Below are positions 14,582 through 21,001 of a stretch of 21,001 bases of DNA, in pieces. Origin of the DNA: a virus; the IMG/VR virus record IMGVR_UViG_3300045950_000286, positions 1-21,001 of that record; one strand, written 5' to 3'. The notes beneath the pieces are model-generated. The model was not told the origin of the DNA. It saw nothing but the letters and a program-made list of their open reading frames with translations, and ran no database searches. A program made the position numbers and the translations under genes. The first letter of the stretch is position 1; every line of letters starts with the position of its first letter.

Positions 14582-15010
14582 TCAGCCTCCTTGGGTGATA
14601 TCGGAAACGAGGGTGCGGTAGGTGATGCGGTAGGTCGCGGGAATGGCGACGGCATCCAGGTCGGCGTCCTCGGCTTGCCAGTCGGCCTCCATCTCGGCGA
14701 TACCGAGCGAGAGGCTGCCCAGGGTCGGGTCATTCATCAGCGCGCCATGCGCCCGGCAGACAAGATCGTCGGCGACGGCAAAGCCATCGACCGGGTCGCG
14801 CGCCAGGGCGATCAGGCGGACGACGAGCTCGCGCTCCATGCGGTCGTTGGCCCGCTTGGCCGGGTTGTCCGACTCGACCGTGAGGATCACCGCCGGTGTT
14901 CGCTCGCGCGGGATCGCCACAGTCGGCTGTCGCAGGACGGCAATGGGGGAAACGGCGGCCGCGATGCGCGCGAGAACCTCGCGAACGATCTGCTCGCGCC
15001 GCGAGATCAT
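14582..15010 (-). CDS. Probable tail terminator / head-tail joining protein (gpU-like)
   Basis: This protein of 142 residues opens MISRREQIVREVLARIAAAV. A strand-turn region follows (RTPAVILTVESDN, then ELVVRLIALARD), then a helix (DDLVCRAHGALMND) and a final strand (ATYRITYRTLVSD). The order, with an amphipathic first helix, a P-A-V strand, an R-x-x-x-hydrophobic strand and a closing Y-x-I-x-Y strand, resembles tail terminator proteins such as lambda gpU, which cap the tail tube and let the head join. The position between the connector and the tail tube gene agrees. The ATG at 15010 overlaps the previous stop (ATGA). An upstream extension of the frame to 15208 lies over the connector gene and is rejected. 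Confidence 0.68.
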   Translation of the reverse strand: MISRREQIVREVLARIAAAVSPIAVLRQPTVAIPRERTPAVILTVESDNPAKRANDRMERELVVRLIALARDPVDGFAVADDLVCRAHGALMNDPTLGSLSLGIAEMEADWQAEDADLDAVAIPATYRITYRTLVSDITQGG

Positions 15011-15291
15011 GACAACCTCGCAAGCTTGGCCACGGACTCCGAGCCGTCCCTCACCAGCCGCACTTCGCGTACCCGGTAGGTCATGCCACCGATCTCGACC
15101 GTGTCCCCGGCGGCGAGGGCCAGCCAGGCCGTCGGATATTCGATCTCGTAATCGCGGAAGAGCGCCAGGCCATCGAGCACCATCTCGTCGGGTGCGCGGA
15201 AACCGCACTCGACGGTCCGGGCGCCGACCTTGACGGGCGTGAGCAGCCCGGCTCGGGCGGCCGCGTCGTACAGATCAGCCGCGCCGACCAT
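15007..15291 (-). CDS. Head-tail connector protein (gpFII-like)
   Basis: This protein of 94 residues opens MVGAADLYDAAARAGLLTPV. It has a beta-rich middle (VKVGARTVECGFRAPDEMVL, then IEYPTAWLALAAGDTVEIGG) and the closing segment MTYRVREVRLVRDGSESVAK. The G-D-T-V-x-I-x-G-x-x-Y-x-V-R-E-V pattern is typical of the gpFII / phage-attachment connector family (about 117 residues in lambda), which forms the tail-binding ring on the filled head. The start ATG at 15291 makes a TGATG junction with the capsid stop and the stop makes ATGA with the next gene, so it is firmly placed in the operon. The same reading frame is open far upstream across the capsid gene, which is a composition artefact. Confidence 0.8.
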   Translation of the reverse strand: MVGAADLYDAAARAGLLTPVKVGARTVECGFRAPDEMVLDGLALFRDYEIEYPTAWLALAAGDTVEIGGMTYRVREVRLVRDGSESVAKLARLS

Positions 15292-16301
15292 CAGGCGCTC
15301 GTCAGCTTCACCAGCACGCCGGGGCGGTGGCACATCGGCAGCGGGTTCGACTGCGTGTGGAGATCCGTGCCGCGTTCGAACTTTCTCGGCTCCTGCTTGG
15401 CGTAGAGCGGCTGACCGAGGGTATTGACCGTCTCGTTGAAATCGGCCGGGGCATAGTAGGTGGCGAAGGTGTCGACCGTGCCCAGTGGGAAGGCGTGAGC
15501 CTCGCCCGGGGCGATGAACTTGCGCACCGTGCCGTTGATGTCGCTCGCCTGGCCGCGATATTCCTCGAAGGTGATGCCGGCGTAGGGAAACCCATTGCGC
15601 ACGTCGCTGAAGAGATAGATTCCCTGCTGGTAATTCTGGTATGCCGTCTTGACCTCCTTGTGGGTAGTGAGCGCGCGAAAGAACTCCGGCGAGCACAACA
15701 CGTGGATACCGGTCATGAACTCGCCCTTGAGTCCGTCCTCGACGAGTCCCAACACATCGAGGCAGGCCGCCTTGATCTGCCCGTTGTCCGCCGTATTCGA
15801 GAACGGGAAGGCCACCGACTGCTGGGGGATCTGAAACTCGCTGTAGAGGTCGTAGATGGTGCTGCCGTCGGCGTCCAGAATCTGGCCCTTGAGCGCACCC
15901 ATGCGCAGGTGCTCCAGGGTGATGGCGTGCTTGTTGCGCATGGTCTCCAAATGCCGCGCCATGACGCCGGAAATCGCCTCCATCTCGGTCTCCGAACCGA
16001 AGGCACGGATGCCCTGGACTTCCTCGGGCAGCACCACGTCGTCGTGCGGGATGTGGGGGATGACGAAGGAGCGCAGGGTGCGCGTGCCCCTGCTGCCCAC
16101 GGTGCCCGGCGAGCCGGGCGGCTTCGTCGGCAGGAGGTTCAGCCGCCCGGCGTACTCCTCGACGATGATCTGCCGGGTGCGCACCGGCTTGGCCGGAAAG
16201 AGGCCCAGCTGCTCGATGCGGCCGTAGCGGTTGGGAACGAGGTTGATGGCCGTGGTGAGGCTCGCCATCGAGAAGCCTGGGTTGTCGAAGGGGTTTTGCA
16301 T
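15291..16301 (-). CDS. Major capsid protein (lambda gpE-type)
   Basis: This protein of 336 residues belongs to the Phage_cap_E (pfam03864) family with the HK97 fold. Visible signatures are LTTAINLVPNRYGRIEQLGL near the start, then LFPAKPVRTRQIIVEEYAGR, and the spine-helix region MARHLETMRNKHAITLEHLR followed by MGALKGQILDADG. Near the C-terminus are YYAPADFNETVNTLGQPLYA and LHTQSNPLPMCHRPGVLVKL. The length is close to lambda gpE (341 residues). It assembles the icosahedral shell, and gpD-type trimers from the gene just upstream should stabilise it. The ribosome site is GGAGA, 6 bases before the ATG, immediately after a strong hairpin and T tract (16313-16345) that separates it from the decoration gene. 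Confidence 0.94.
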   Translation of the reverse strand: MQNPFDNPGFSMASLTTAINLVPNRYGRIEQLGLFPAKPVRTRQIIVEEYAGRLNLLPTKPPGSPGTVGSRGTRTLRSFVIPHIPHDDVVLPEEVQGIRAFGSETEMEAISGVMARHLETMRNKHAITLEHLRMGALKGQILDADGSTIYDLYSEFQIPQQSVAFPFSNTADNGQIKAACLDVLGLVEDGLKGEFMTGIHVLCSPEFFRALTTHKEVKTAYQNYQQGIYLFSDVRNGFPYAGITFEEYRGQASDINGTVRKFIAPGEAHAFPLGTVDTFATYYAPADFNETVNTLGQPLYAKQEPRKFERGTDLHTQSNPLPMCHRPGVLVKLTSA

Positions 16302-16312
16302 TTTGGATCTCC

Positions 16313-16345
16313 AAAAAACGAAACCCGCCGTGTGGCGGGTTTTCG
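16313..16345 (-). terminator. Hairpin with T tract between decoration and capsid genes
   Basis: On the minus strand AAACCCGCC pairs perfectly with GGCGGGTTT (9 bp) around the 4-base loop ACAC, and one bulge away CG pairs with CG. The hairpin is followed by CG and six T. It looks like an intrinsic terminator, yet it lies inside the head operon directly before the GGAGA ribosome site of the capsid gene. It may attenuate transcription, or protect the 5' end of capsid mRNA after processing. It nearly repeats the element at 2609-2642. Confidence 0.65.
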
Positions 16346-16365
16346 GGGGGGAAGAATGGGGCTCT

Positions 16366-16743
16366 TTACGCAGCGTCGCGCACCAGGATGCCGAGGGCGA
16401 TCAGCTGCGCTTCGGCGGCGGCCTTCTGCGAGGCAGTGATGCCGGCCGGCCAGATCAGGGCGCTGCGTGCGACGATGGCATGACGGACCACCGCGACGGC
16501 GTCGTCCCGGTCGATCAGCGTCGCGTCGGTGTCGGTGGCCAGCACGCCCACGGCGGTTTCGGTGCCGTCGGTAGCGGCTGGTGCCAGCGCATACAGCTTG
16601 CCGTCAGCGGTCTTCCTGCCGAGCACGGTGCCGAGTTGCAGGTTCTGTCCGGCGGCGACCGTCGCCACCTCGCGGGAATAGAGATTCGGCGCCTCGTACT
16701 TCAGGAGGTCGCCGAGGTTCTTGCTCTGGGTGATCGAGGGCAT
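16366..16743 (-). CDS. Head decoration protein (lambda gpD-type, HDPD)
   Basis: This protein of 125 residues belongs to the HDPD (pfam02924) decoration family, whose trimers cement the expanded capsid. It opens MPSITQSKNLGDLLKYEAPN, followed by LYSREVATVAAGQNLQLGTV (the characteristic R-E-x-x-T-V-x-x-G-x-x-L-x-x-G-x-V strand region). Later come GTETAVGVLATDTDATLIDR and VAVVRHAIVARSALIWPAGI, and a final helix (QKAAAEAQLIALGILVRDAA). The length is slightly above lambda gpD (110 residues). The ribosome site AAGGAG is supplied by the final codons of the protease gene (AAG GAG TAA), 6 bases before the ATG counting the stop, so the two are coupled. Confidence 0.9.
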   Translation of the reverse strand: MPSITQSKNLGDLLKYEAPNLYSREVATVAAGQNLQLGTVLGRKTADGKLYALAPAATDGTETAVGVLATDTDATLIDRDDAVAVVRHAIVARSALIWPAGITASQKAAAEAQLIALGILVRDAA

Positions 16744-16746
16744 GTC

Positions 16747-17076
16747 TTACTCCTTGTGAATGAGTTTCTTGACGGCGGCGACCACGGGTGATGCCTCGGG
16801 TCGATCGGAGGCTTCGGTGCCGGCTTCCGGCGTGATGGTGGAATGGATGGGCGTCGCCTCGGATCGCGCGGCCCGGGCCTCACAGAGCGCTCGGCGCACA
16901 TCCGCTTCGCTCTTGCCTTCCGCAATGAAGGTGGCGGCCTTGTCGGGACAGCCGGCGATCAGGCACAACTCGGCGATGGCTTGGGCGGATTGGGCAACTT
17001 CACGGCGGGCTTCAGCCACCAGGACGGCGGCCTGATCGACACCGATCATTTCCATTTGGGTTTCTTCGAGAGACAT
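16747..17076 (-). CDS. Nested scaffold protein from internal start (Nu3-like)
   Basis: An in-frame ATG at 17076, corresponding to Met303 of the protease, is preceded by a perfect AGGAGG with 5-base spacing. This would give a separate 109-residue protein identical to the protease C-terminus. It begins MSLEETQMEMIGVDQAAVLV and is helical and rich in Ala and Glu (EARREVAQSAQAIAELCLIA, then KSEADVRRALCEARAARSEA), as expected of a capsid scaffold. It ends with a basic helix (VVAAVKKLIHKE) that could bind the capsid protein. In lambda the scaffold Nu3 is made in exactly this way from inside gene C. Scaffold subunits help capsid protein build a prohead of correct size and are removed by the protease. 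Confidence 0.8.
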   Translation of the reverse strand: MSLEETQMEMIGVDQAAVLVAEARREVAQSAQAIAELCLIAGCPDKAATFIAEGKSEADVRRALCEARAARSEATPIHSTITPEAGTEASDRPEASPVVAAVKKLIHKE

Positions 17077-17982
17077 GTCGGCCTCCTGTAGGTGCGTCGC
17101 CCCGAGTCGTGCAAAGCTCCGTGCCGGGGGCGCCTTGCGGCCTCGGGAGCTGAGGTAAGTAGAGAATTCGGTGAGCGTTGCCTCCAGCGTACCGACGGCA
17201 TCGGCCAGCCCCGCCGCCATAGCGTTCGGCCCGAAGTAGAGCGCGGCCTCGGTCGCGCGTACTGCCCTTTCCGGCAGCCCGCGCATGGCGGCAACATGGC
17301 CGACGAAGATGTCGTAGAGGCGATCGACCTCGGACTGAAGTTCGCCTTTTGCGGTATCGGTGAGCGGCTCGTGGGGAGAGAAGTCGTTCTTGTGCCGGCC
17401 CGCCGTGATCGCGGTGTAGCGATAGCCTTCGTTGGCGTCCTTCACCGACTGATCGATGTGCAGCGCGATTACGCCGATCGAGCCGACGCCACCGGTTTCG
17501 GTGACGACGATGCGTTCGGCGGACGATGCAATGGCGTAGGCGGCCGAGAAGGCGGCGTCGTTGGCCACGGCCCAGACGGGTTTCACGGCAGCGATCTCGC
17601 GCACGCGGCGGGCGAGCTCGAAGCTGCCCGATGCCTCGCCGCCCGGCGAATCGACATCCAGGAGGATGCCGGTGACACTGGGGTCGGCTACGGCCTCCTC
17701 GAGCATCGCGCCGATGTCCTGGTAACTCGTGAGCCCCGAGGCCGCCTCCAACCCCAAGGTGCGCTTCACCAGCGTTCCGTGGATCGGAATCACGGCAATG
17801 CCGACAGCACCTTGCATGTTCGGACGGGACGCCGGTATTGCCGCCAAAAGTTCCGTGGCGTCAGAAGGGATCGGATTGTCGATCCCCAATCGTGGCCCGA
17901 GGGCAGACAGGATCACGTCGAGCTTGGCGCGATGGACGAGCAGCGGCGTCCCGAAAATGCGGGAGGCGAGATGGGGCAGCAT
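16747..17982 (-). CDS. Prohead protease-scaffold protein, S49 family (lambda gpC-like)
   Basis: This protein of 411 residues pairs an N-terminal S49/SppA-type serine protease (about residues 55-265) with a C-terminal scaffold region (303-411). Protease signatures are VIPIHGTLVKR, ILLDVDSPGGEASGS, the nucleophile Ser146 in NDAAFSAAYAIASSAERI, TGGVGSIGVI, and the general base Lys198 in AGRHKND. Ser and Lys are 52 residues apart, as expected for the family's Ser-Lys dyad. The enzyme digests scaffold and itself inside the prohead. GGAG 6 bases before the ATG overlaps the portal stop (GAG TAA). A strong internal ribosome site starts the separate scaffold product (entry at 16747-17076). A Pro/Arg-rich linker (about 280-296) joins the two parts. 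Confidence 0.93.
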   Translation of the reverse strand: MLPHLASRIFGTPLLVHRAKLDVILSALGPRLGIDNPIPSDATELLAAIPASRPNMQGAVGIAVIPIHGTLVKRTLGLEAASGLTSYQDIGAMLEEAVADPSVTGILLDVDSPGGEASGSFELARRVREIAAVKPVWAVANDAAFSAAYAIASSAERIVVTETGGVGSIGVIALHIDQSVKDANEGYRYTAITAGRHKNDFSPHEPLTDTAKGELQSEVDRLYDIFVGHVAAMRGLPERAVRATEAALYFGPNAMAAGLADAVGTLEATLTEFSTYLSSRGRKAPPARSFARLGATHLQEADMSLEETQMEMIGVDQAAVLVAEARREVAQSAQAIAELCLIAGCPDKAATFIAEGKSEADVRRALCEARAARSEATPIHSTITPEAGTEASDRPEASPVVAAVKKLIHKE

Positions 17983-17985
17983 GGG

Positions 17986-19461
17986 TTACTCCGTGGGTTG
18001 TTCGGTTGGTGGAGGCAGCGCGACGGCTGATGCCTGGTCGTGCCGTGGATCGGAATCGAACACCAACCCCAGATCATCCGCGCGCCGATTGTCTGCGGCG
18101 ATCTCCCGGTCGACATCCTCGGCGTCGTAGCCATAGGCCGAGATCGCCTCCGAGCGGCTGGTGAGGCCCGCCCGGATGGCGAGCTTCATGGCGTTGAACT
18201 CCTTCTGCGGATCGACCCACTGCCAGCCCTGCGGAATCCACTTGGCGACTTGGTATTCACGCCAACGACGGCTGTAGCCAGGGAACGCGAGCGAACCTTC
18301 GAGCACCGCCTGATCCATCCAGGCTCGCCAGATTGGGCGGCACAGCTGGTGGACGATCACGCCGTGCTGGATCACCTCGCAGCGGCGGCGGAACTCCAGT
18401 AGGCCGGCACGGATCGAGGAGTAGTTCACTTGCGTCAGGTCGCCGGTGAGCATCTCGTAGGTGATCCCCATGGCGGCCGCCACGGCCCGGAACTGCTGGC
18501 GCATGAACTCGGCGTAGGAACTGCCGACATCGGCCGGCGCCGAGAACTTGATGTCTTCGCCCGGCTCCAGGATTTGCAGGGTGCCCGGTTCGAGTCCGGC
18601 CAGCGCCACGCCGTTGGCGTCGGCCAGTCCCTCGCCCATCAGGTTGTCCTCGGGGGCCAGGCGCGTGATGAAACCGGCGAACATCGCGGCGGTCTTCTTG
18701 CGCACGAGTTCTGCATCGTCGTACTGGTCGAGTTCGTTGAGCTTCACCAGCGCCCGGGCGAGCCACGGTTCGCCCCGGATCTGGCCAGGACGCAGCGGTC
18801 GGAAGAGATGAACCACCTCCTCGGCCGGCACGCGAACCGTTTCGACACCACCCGACCCGGACATGGGGCCGAGGCTTCCGTCGTTCGGATGCGAACGGTA
18901 GAGGTGGTAGGCGACACGTCGTCCCAGCCGGTCGAACTCGATGCCGGCACGGATGACGTTGCCGTTTTCCAACTCGCGGTTCATCGCCAGCGGCAGGTGC
19001 TCCGCCTCCAGCACCTGGACCTGGAGCGCCACCGGCAGCCCATCCTCGGGACGCCGCCAGCGCAGCCGCACGATCGCCTCGCCGCCCTCCAGCATGGCCC
19101 GGCAGGCGAGCGACTGCAGGCCGTAGAAATCGGTGAGCCCCGCCGCATCGGCGGCCTCGCACCAGTCCCACCACAAGCGCTGGATGGCTTCGCGCTGGGC
19201 TGCGTCGGGCACCATGCTCTGCGGCTTGATCCCGGTACCGATGGCGTTGGCCACGAAGGCCTCGATGCCGGCGGCTGCCCAGGCGTTGCGCCGCACGAGG
19301 TCGCGGCTCTTGGCGCGCAATTGCTCCTGCGTGTAGGCGAGTGCCGCCACCGCACCGGGGTTGGCCACCGTCCAGGCGAGCGTGCGCCGGCCAAGGCCTG
19401 CGCCGTCGTAGGTGGGCGTGCCGCCGAAGAGACGGTGTTTGAGGTTGCCGAACCAGCCCAT
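17986..19461 (-). CDS. Portal protein (lambda gpB-type)
   Basis: This protein of 491 residues belongs to the lambda-type portal family (Phage_portal_2, pfam05136); lambda gpB has 533. It forms the ring at the capsid vertex through which DNA enters and leaves. Signatures include VRRNAWAAAGIEAFVANAIG followed by TGIKPQ, LQSLACRAMLEGGEAIVRLR, LQVQVLEAEHLPL, GNVIRAGIEFDRLGRRVAYH, EEVVHLFRPLRPGQIRGEPW, and YSSIRAGLLEFRRRCEVIQH in the C-terminal half. The tail is Gln/Pro-rich (PPPTEQPTE). The ATG shares a TGATG junction with the gpW-like gene. Gene order (terminase, gpW-like, portal, protease) is that of lambda apart from the two extra genes at 19688-20575. Confidence 0.94.
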   Translation of the reverse strand: MGWFGNLKHRLFGGTPTYDGAGLGRRTLAWTVANPGAVAALAYTQEQLRAKSRDLVRRNAWAAAGIEAFVANAIGTGIKPQSMVPDAAQREAIQRLWWDWCEAADAAGLTDFYGLQSLACRAMLEGGEAIVRLRWRRPEDGLPVALQVQVLEAEHLPLAMNRELENGNVIRAGIEFDRLGRRVAYHLYRSHPNDGSLGPMSGSGGVETVRVPAEEVVHLFRPLRPGQIRGEPWLARALVKLNELDQYDDAELVRKKTAAMFAGFITRLAPEDNLMGEGLADANGVALAGLEPGTLQILEPGEDIKFSAPADVGSSYAEFMRQQFRAVAAAMGITYEMLTGDLTQVNYSSIRAGLLEFRRRCEVIQHGVIVHQLCRPIWRAWMDQAVLEGSLAFPGYSRRWREYQVAKWIPQGWQWVDPQKEFNAMKLAIRAGLTSRSEAISAYGYDAEDVDREIAADNRRADDLGLVFDSDPRHDQASAVALPPPTEQPTE

Positions 19462-19691
19462 CAGAATCCCTTTCCGGTGGTCACGCGGATCTGGCGTGGC
19501 GCCCGCGGGTAGAGGCCGGTGGCCACGGCATCCTTGTGCATCACGGCCTCGACCTCGGCGATGGCGGCTTTGAGTTCATCGACGGTGCGGTACTCGACCG
19601 TCTTGTCGCCGAAGCTCACGCGCTTCTCGCCACGGGCCAAGCTGTCACGCAGGGCCTGCAACTGGGCTTCGGTGTAGGTCGGAATGGTCAT
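19461..19691 (-). CDS. Head-completion protein gpW-like
   Basis: This protein of 76 residues opens MTIPTYTEAQLQALRDSLAR, followed by GEKRVSFGDKTVEYRTVDEL, then KAAIAEVEAVMHK, and has a basic Pro-containing C-terminus (LYPRAPRQIRVTTGKGF). It has the gpW layout of helix, beta hairpin carrying R-V-x-x-x-x-K-x-V-x-Y, and helix with L-K-A-x-I-A-x-V-E, and is close to lambda gpW (68 residues). gpW binds the portal after packaging and stabilises the filled head. The ATG at 19691 is chosen because it makes an ATGA overlap with the preceding stop and has GGTGG upstream. The longer frame back to 19751 lies over the preceding gene. Confidence 0.88.
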   Translation of the reverse strand: MTIPTYTEAQLQALRDSLARGEKRVSFGDKTVEYRTVDELKAAIAEVEAVMHKDAVATGLYPRAPRQIRVTTGKGF

Positions 19692-20080
19692 CGATAGACC
19701 ACCAGGTTGATTTCCGTGGTGTCGGCAAGCGATCCGGCACTGGTGACGCACACGATGTCGAGCGTTGTGATCGTCTTGCCGTCTGTGGTGGAGCGAGCGG
19801 CGGCGAACCGGATCGTGCCGGTTGAGGTGTTGCTCCTGCCGGAGGCGACCCAGCAGTAATCCGTATCCGCGAAGGGTGTAGCGAAGGTGATGCGGTACCG
19901 ACCGGCAGCGAGGCGTGATACGGACGCCACGTTGTGCGCAGCGCGCAGATCGACCGTGCCGCCGACATAGCCGAAGTTCACCCAGGCCCGCGCAAGCCCC
20001 GGATGGTCGGGGCGGATCAGCCCCTTGATCTCGGTGCCGATGCGGGTGGCGAGTTGCGAGAGCTGCGCGACCAGGCTCAT
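19688..20080 (-). CDS. Tail-fibre-like virion protein in head cluster (tip-domain type)
   Basis: This protein of 130 residues has an N-terminal helix, MSLVAQLSQLATRIGTEIKG, of the kind that begins many phage head and tail fibres. A short beta domain follows with ARAWVNFGYVGGTVDLRAAH, NVASVSRLAAGRYRITFATP and FADTDYCWVASG, and a C-terminal hydrophobic strand (TTEINLVVYR). The A-W-V-N-F, N-V-A-S-V-x-R and G-x-Y-x-I-x-F-A series is a recurrent C-terminal tip module of phage fibres. It lies between the terminase and gpW-like genes, so it may be a capsid- or neck-attached fibre tip rather than a tail fibre. The start lies 3 bases after the previous stop; the ribosome site is weak, suggesting coupling. 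Confidence 0.68.
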   Translation of the reverse strand: MSLVAQLSQLATRIGTEIKGLIRPDHPGLARAWVNFGYVGGTVDLRAAHNVASVSRLAAGRYRITFATPFADTDYCWVASGRSNTSTGTIRFAAARSTTDGKTITTLDIVCVTSAGSLADTTEINLVVYR

Positions 20081-20083
20081 GCC

Positions 20084-20575
20084 TTACACCAGCGCCGCGT
20101 TGAAGATCGCGACGAAGTCGGTGTTCGTGTCGCCGATGTCGCTGGCCGCCACCGCGCCGATGTTGCTCCGGGCCTGGGCCTGCTCTGGCGCGGTCAGGGT
20201 CTGGGCCGCGTCGAAGCGCACCCGCTTGTCGATGGCGGCGGTGAGCGCGGCGATGCCGGTCTGGTCGTTCTGCAGCGCCTGCTGGAGTTCGAGCAGGGTG
20301 TCATAGGCGGGGTCGGCACCGCCCAGGATGTCGGCCTTGAGCGCATCGAGCAGGGTGACGACCTTGTTCGACGAATACGTGGTCGTCGTCGATACCTGCA
20401 GGTCGTCGATGGCCGCCGCCGCGACGATGGCGGCCTTGAGTTCGTTGATGGCTGCCACCAGGCTCGATTTGTCGTTGGTGGTCAGCGCGGTCAGCGTACC
20501 GGTGCGTCCCTTGACGGTGTTGAATTCCTCGGCGACGCGCAGGACGAAGCTGTTGAGTTGGGTTTGCAGACTCAT
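20084..20575 (-). CDS. Fibre-like virion protein in head cluster (shaft type)
   Basis: This protein of 163 residues opens MSLQTQLNSFVLRVAEEFNT, sharing M-S-L-x-x-Q-L and later R-x-x-x-E with the next gene. The body contains TNDKSSLVAAINELKAAIVA, LLDALKADILGGADPAYDTL, LELQQALQNDQTGIAALTAA and LTAPEQAQARSNIGAVAASD. These are stock phrases of phage tail-fibre shafts (trimeric fibre segments), though here they form a complete small protein. It is encoded between the terminase and the gpW-like gene. It is likely the shaft or adaptor partner of the following gene product, perhaps a head fibre. GGAG lies 9 bases before the ATG. No catalytic motif is seen. Confidence 0.68.
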   Translation of the reverse strand: MSLQTQLNSFVLRVAEEFNTVKGRTGTLTALTTNDKSSLVAAINELKAAIVAAAAIDDLQVSTTTTYSSNKVVTLLDALKADILGGADPAYDTLLELQQALQNDQTGIAALTAAIDKRVRFDAAQTLTAPEQAQARSNIGAVAASDIGDTNTDFVAIFNAALV

Positions 20576-20599
20576 GGTGGTGTTCTCCAGTGGCGGTGA

Positions 20600-21001
20600 T
20601 CAACTGAACCAGCGACTGCGGATGACGCGCCGGCCCGTTCTCGGGGTTCCAGAAACAGCGAGGCCACCGCCGGGTTGGTGTCCGTTGGTGGCCTCAGTGG
20701 GTTGCTCGGTTTGCGGATCGGAGTCACCGGGCGGCGAGAGTCCGACCTGCCGTTCCAGTTCGCGCCAGTGCCGCTCCTCGAAGCGATCCAGCCCGGCAGC
20801 ACTCGCCGCCGCGCGGGCATACACGTAACAATCCAGGGCTTCGTTGCGCTCGCGCATCTTCTGCCATTCGCGCACCGGGTAGCCGTTGCGGTCGCGCCGG
20901 GTGACCAGCTGTTCGGCGCACAGTTGCTGCAGGTACTCGGCATCGACCTTCGGCAGATGGACGAAGCCGGTGGGGTAACGGATTGTGACCCCATCCTCGG
21001 C
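20600..21001 (-). CDS. Terminase large subunit, C-terminal fragment (lambda gpA-type)
   Basis: Only the last 133 residues are in the window; the gene continues beyond the right edge and is open to its first base (AEDGVTIRYPTGFVHLPKVD). The segment REWQKMRERNEALDCYVYAR, followed by AAASAAGLDRFEERHWRELE, is the typical end of the nuclease domain of GpA-family terminases, where an Arg-Asn-Glu-Ala-Leu-Asp motif precedes a helix. A low-complexity linker follows, and then the basic tail RRVIRSRWFS, which in this family contacts the portal. The enzyme cuts the concatemeric DNA and pumps it into proheads. The ATPase part and the small terminase subunit are expected to the right. Confidence 0.9.
   Translation of the reverse strand, partial: AEDGVTIRYPTGFVHLPKVDAEYLQQLCAEQLVTRRDRNGYPVREWQKMRERNEALDCYVYARAAASAAGLDRFEERHWRELERQVGLSPPGDSDPQTEQPTEATNGHQPGGGLAVSGTPRTGRRVIRSRWFS

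Noticed and set aside
15292-16314. Long minus-strand frame running through the capsid gene in another phase (435 codons including the connector)
   Set aside because: It is the out-of-phase reading of the capsid gene. Only its last 94 codons, from the TGATG junction at 15291, have domain character.
18430-19512. Plus-strand open frame of 360 codons opposite the portal gene
   Set aside because: It is antisense to the portal, whose family match is strong; no recognisable domain.
1-21001. CRISPR array, tRNA gene, integrase, attachment site, insertion sequence or retroelement
   Set aside because: I saw no evenly spaced direct repeats, cloverleaf-like sequence with a CCA-proximal stem, recombinase motif or terminal inverted repeats. 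The attachment sites, if any, lie outside the window.

Overview
The window is almost entirely the late structural and lysis block of a siphovirus-type prophage, or of a closely related phage-like element. It is GC-rich, and its G/C third-position codon use suggests a proteobacterial host, probably a betaproteobacterium; the host call is inference. Every phage gene lies on the minus strand. The block therefore reads from the right edge (DNA packaging) to the left edge (lysis), with genes overlapping by TGATG or ATGA junctions or separated by a few bases, as in one long late operon.

Head and packaging (about 21001-14371): the C-terminus of a lambda gpA-type large terminase; two small proteins that look like tail-fibre modules; a gpW-like head-completion protein; a lambda gpB-type portal; an S49 (gpC-like) prohead protease with a nested in-frame scaffold start; a gpD-type decoration protein; a gpE-type major capsid protein; a gpFII-like head-tail connector; a probable tail terminator; and a 69-residue conserved phage protein. 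The order follows phage lambda closely.

Tail (about 14364-2666): the tail tube protein; the tail assembly chaperone, with a programmed -1 frameshift (slippery T7 followed by a long hairpin) that makes a G/GT-type pair; a DUF6441-like minor tail protein; an 862-residue tape measure; two related proteins of unknown role; a distal tail protein; a BR0599-type hub protein with a lambda gpL-like CX8C/CX6C cysteine set; two small tail proteins; a 735-residue gpJ/Megatron-type central fibre protein; and a DUF2793 protein. The tail tip resembles gene-transfer-agent and HK97-like phages more than lambda.

Lysis (2596-905): a DUF6127-like single-span protein, a 3TM-holin-like protein, an HNH homing-type endonuclease inserted in the cassette, and a GH24 lysozyme. 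No Rz/Rz1 spanin is visible. At the extreme left a convergent plus-strand gene encodes a GIY-YIG nuclease with an unassigned C-terminal domain. It could be a moron, a defence gene or flanking host DNA.

The signals most worth following are the frameshift cassette, the nested scaffold start, a 22-23 nt hairpin-plus-ribosome-site element duplicated before the capsid gene and before the first lysis gene, the fibre-like modules placed in the head cluster, and a REP-like palindrome that has become part of a tail gene. I see no integrase, attachment site, tRNA, CRISPR array or insertion sequence. There is no gene-free stretch longer than 300 bases.
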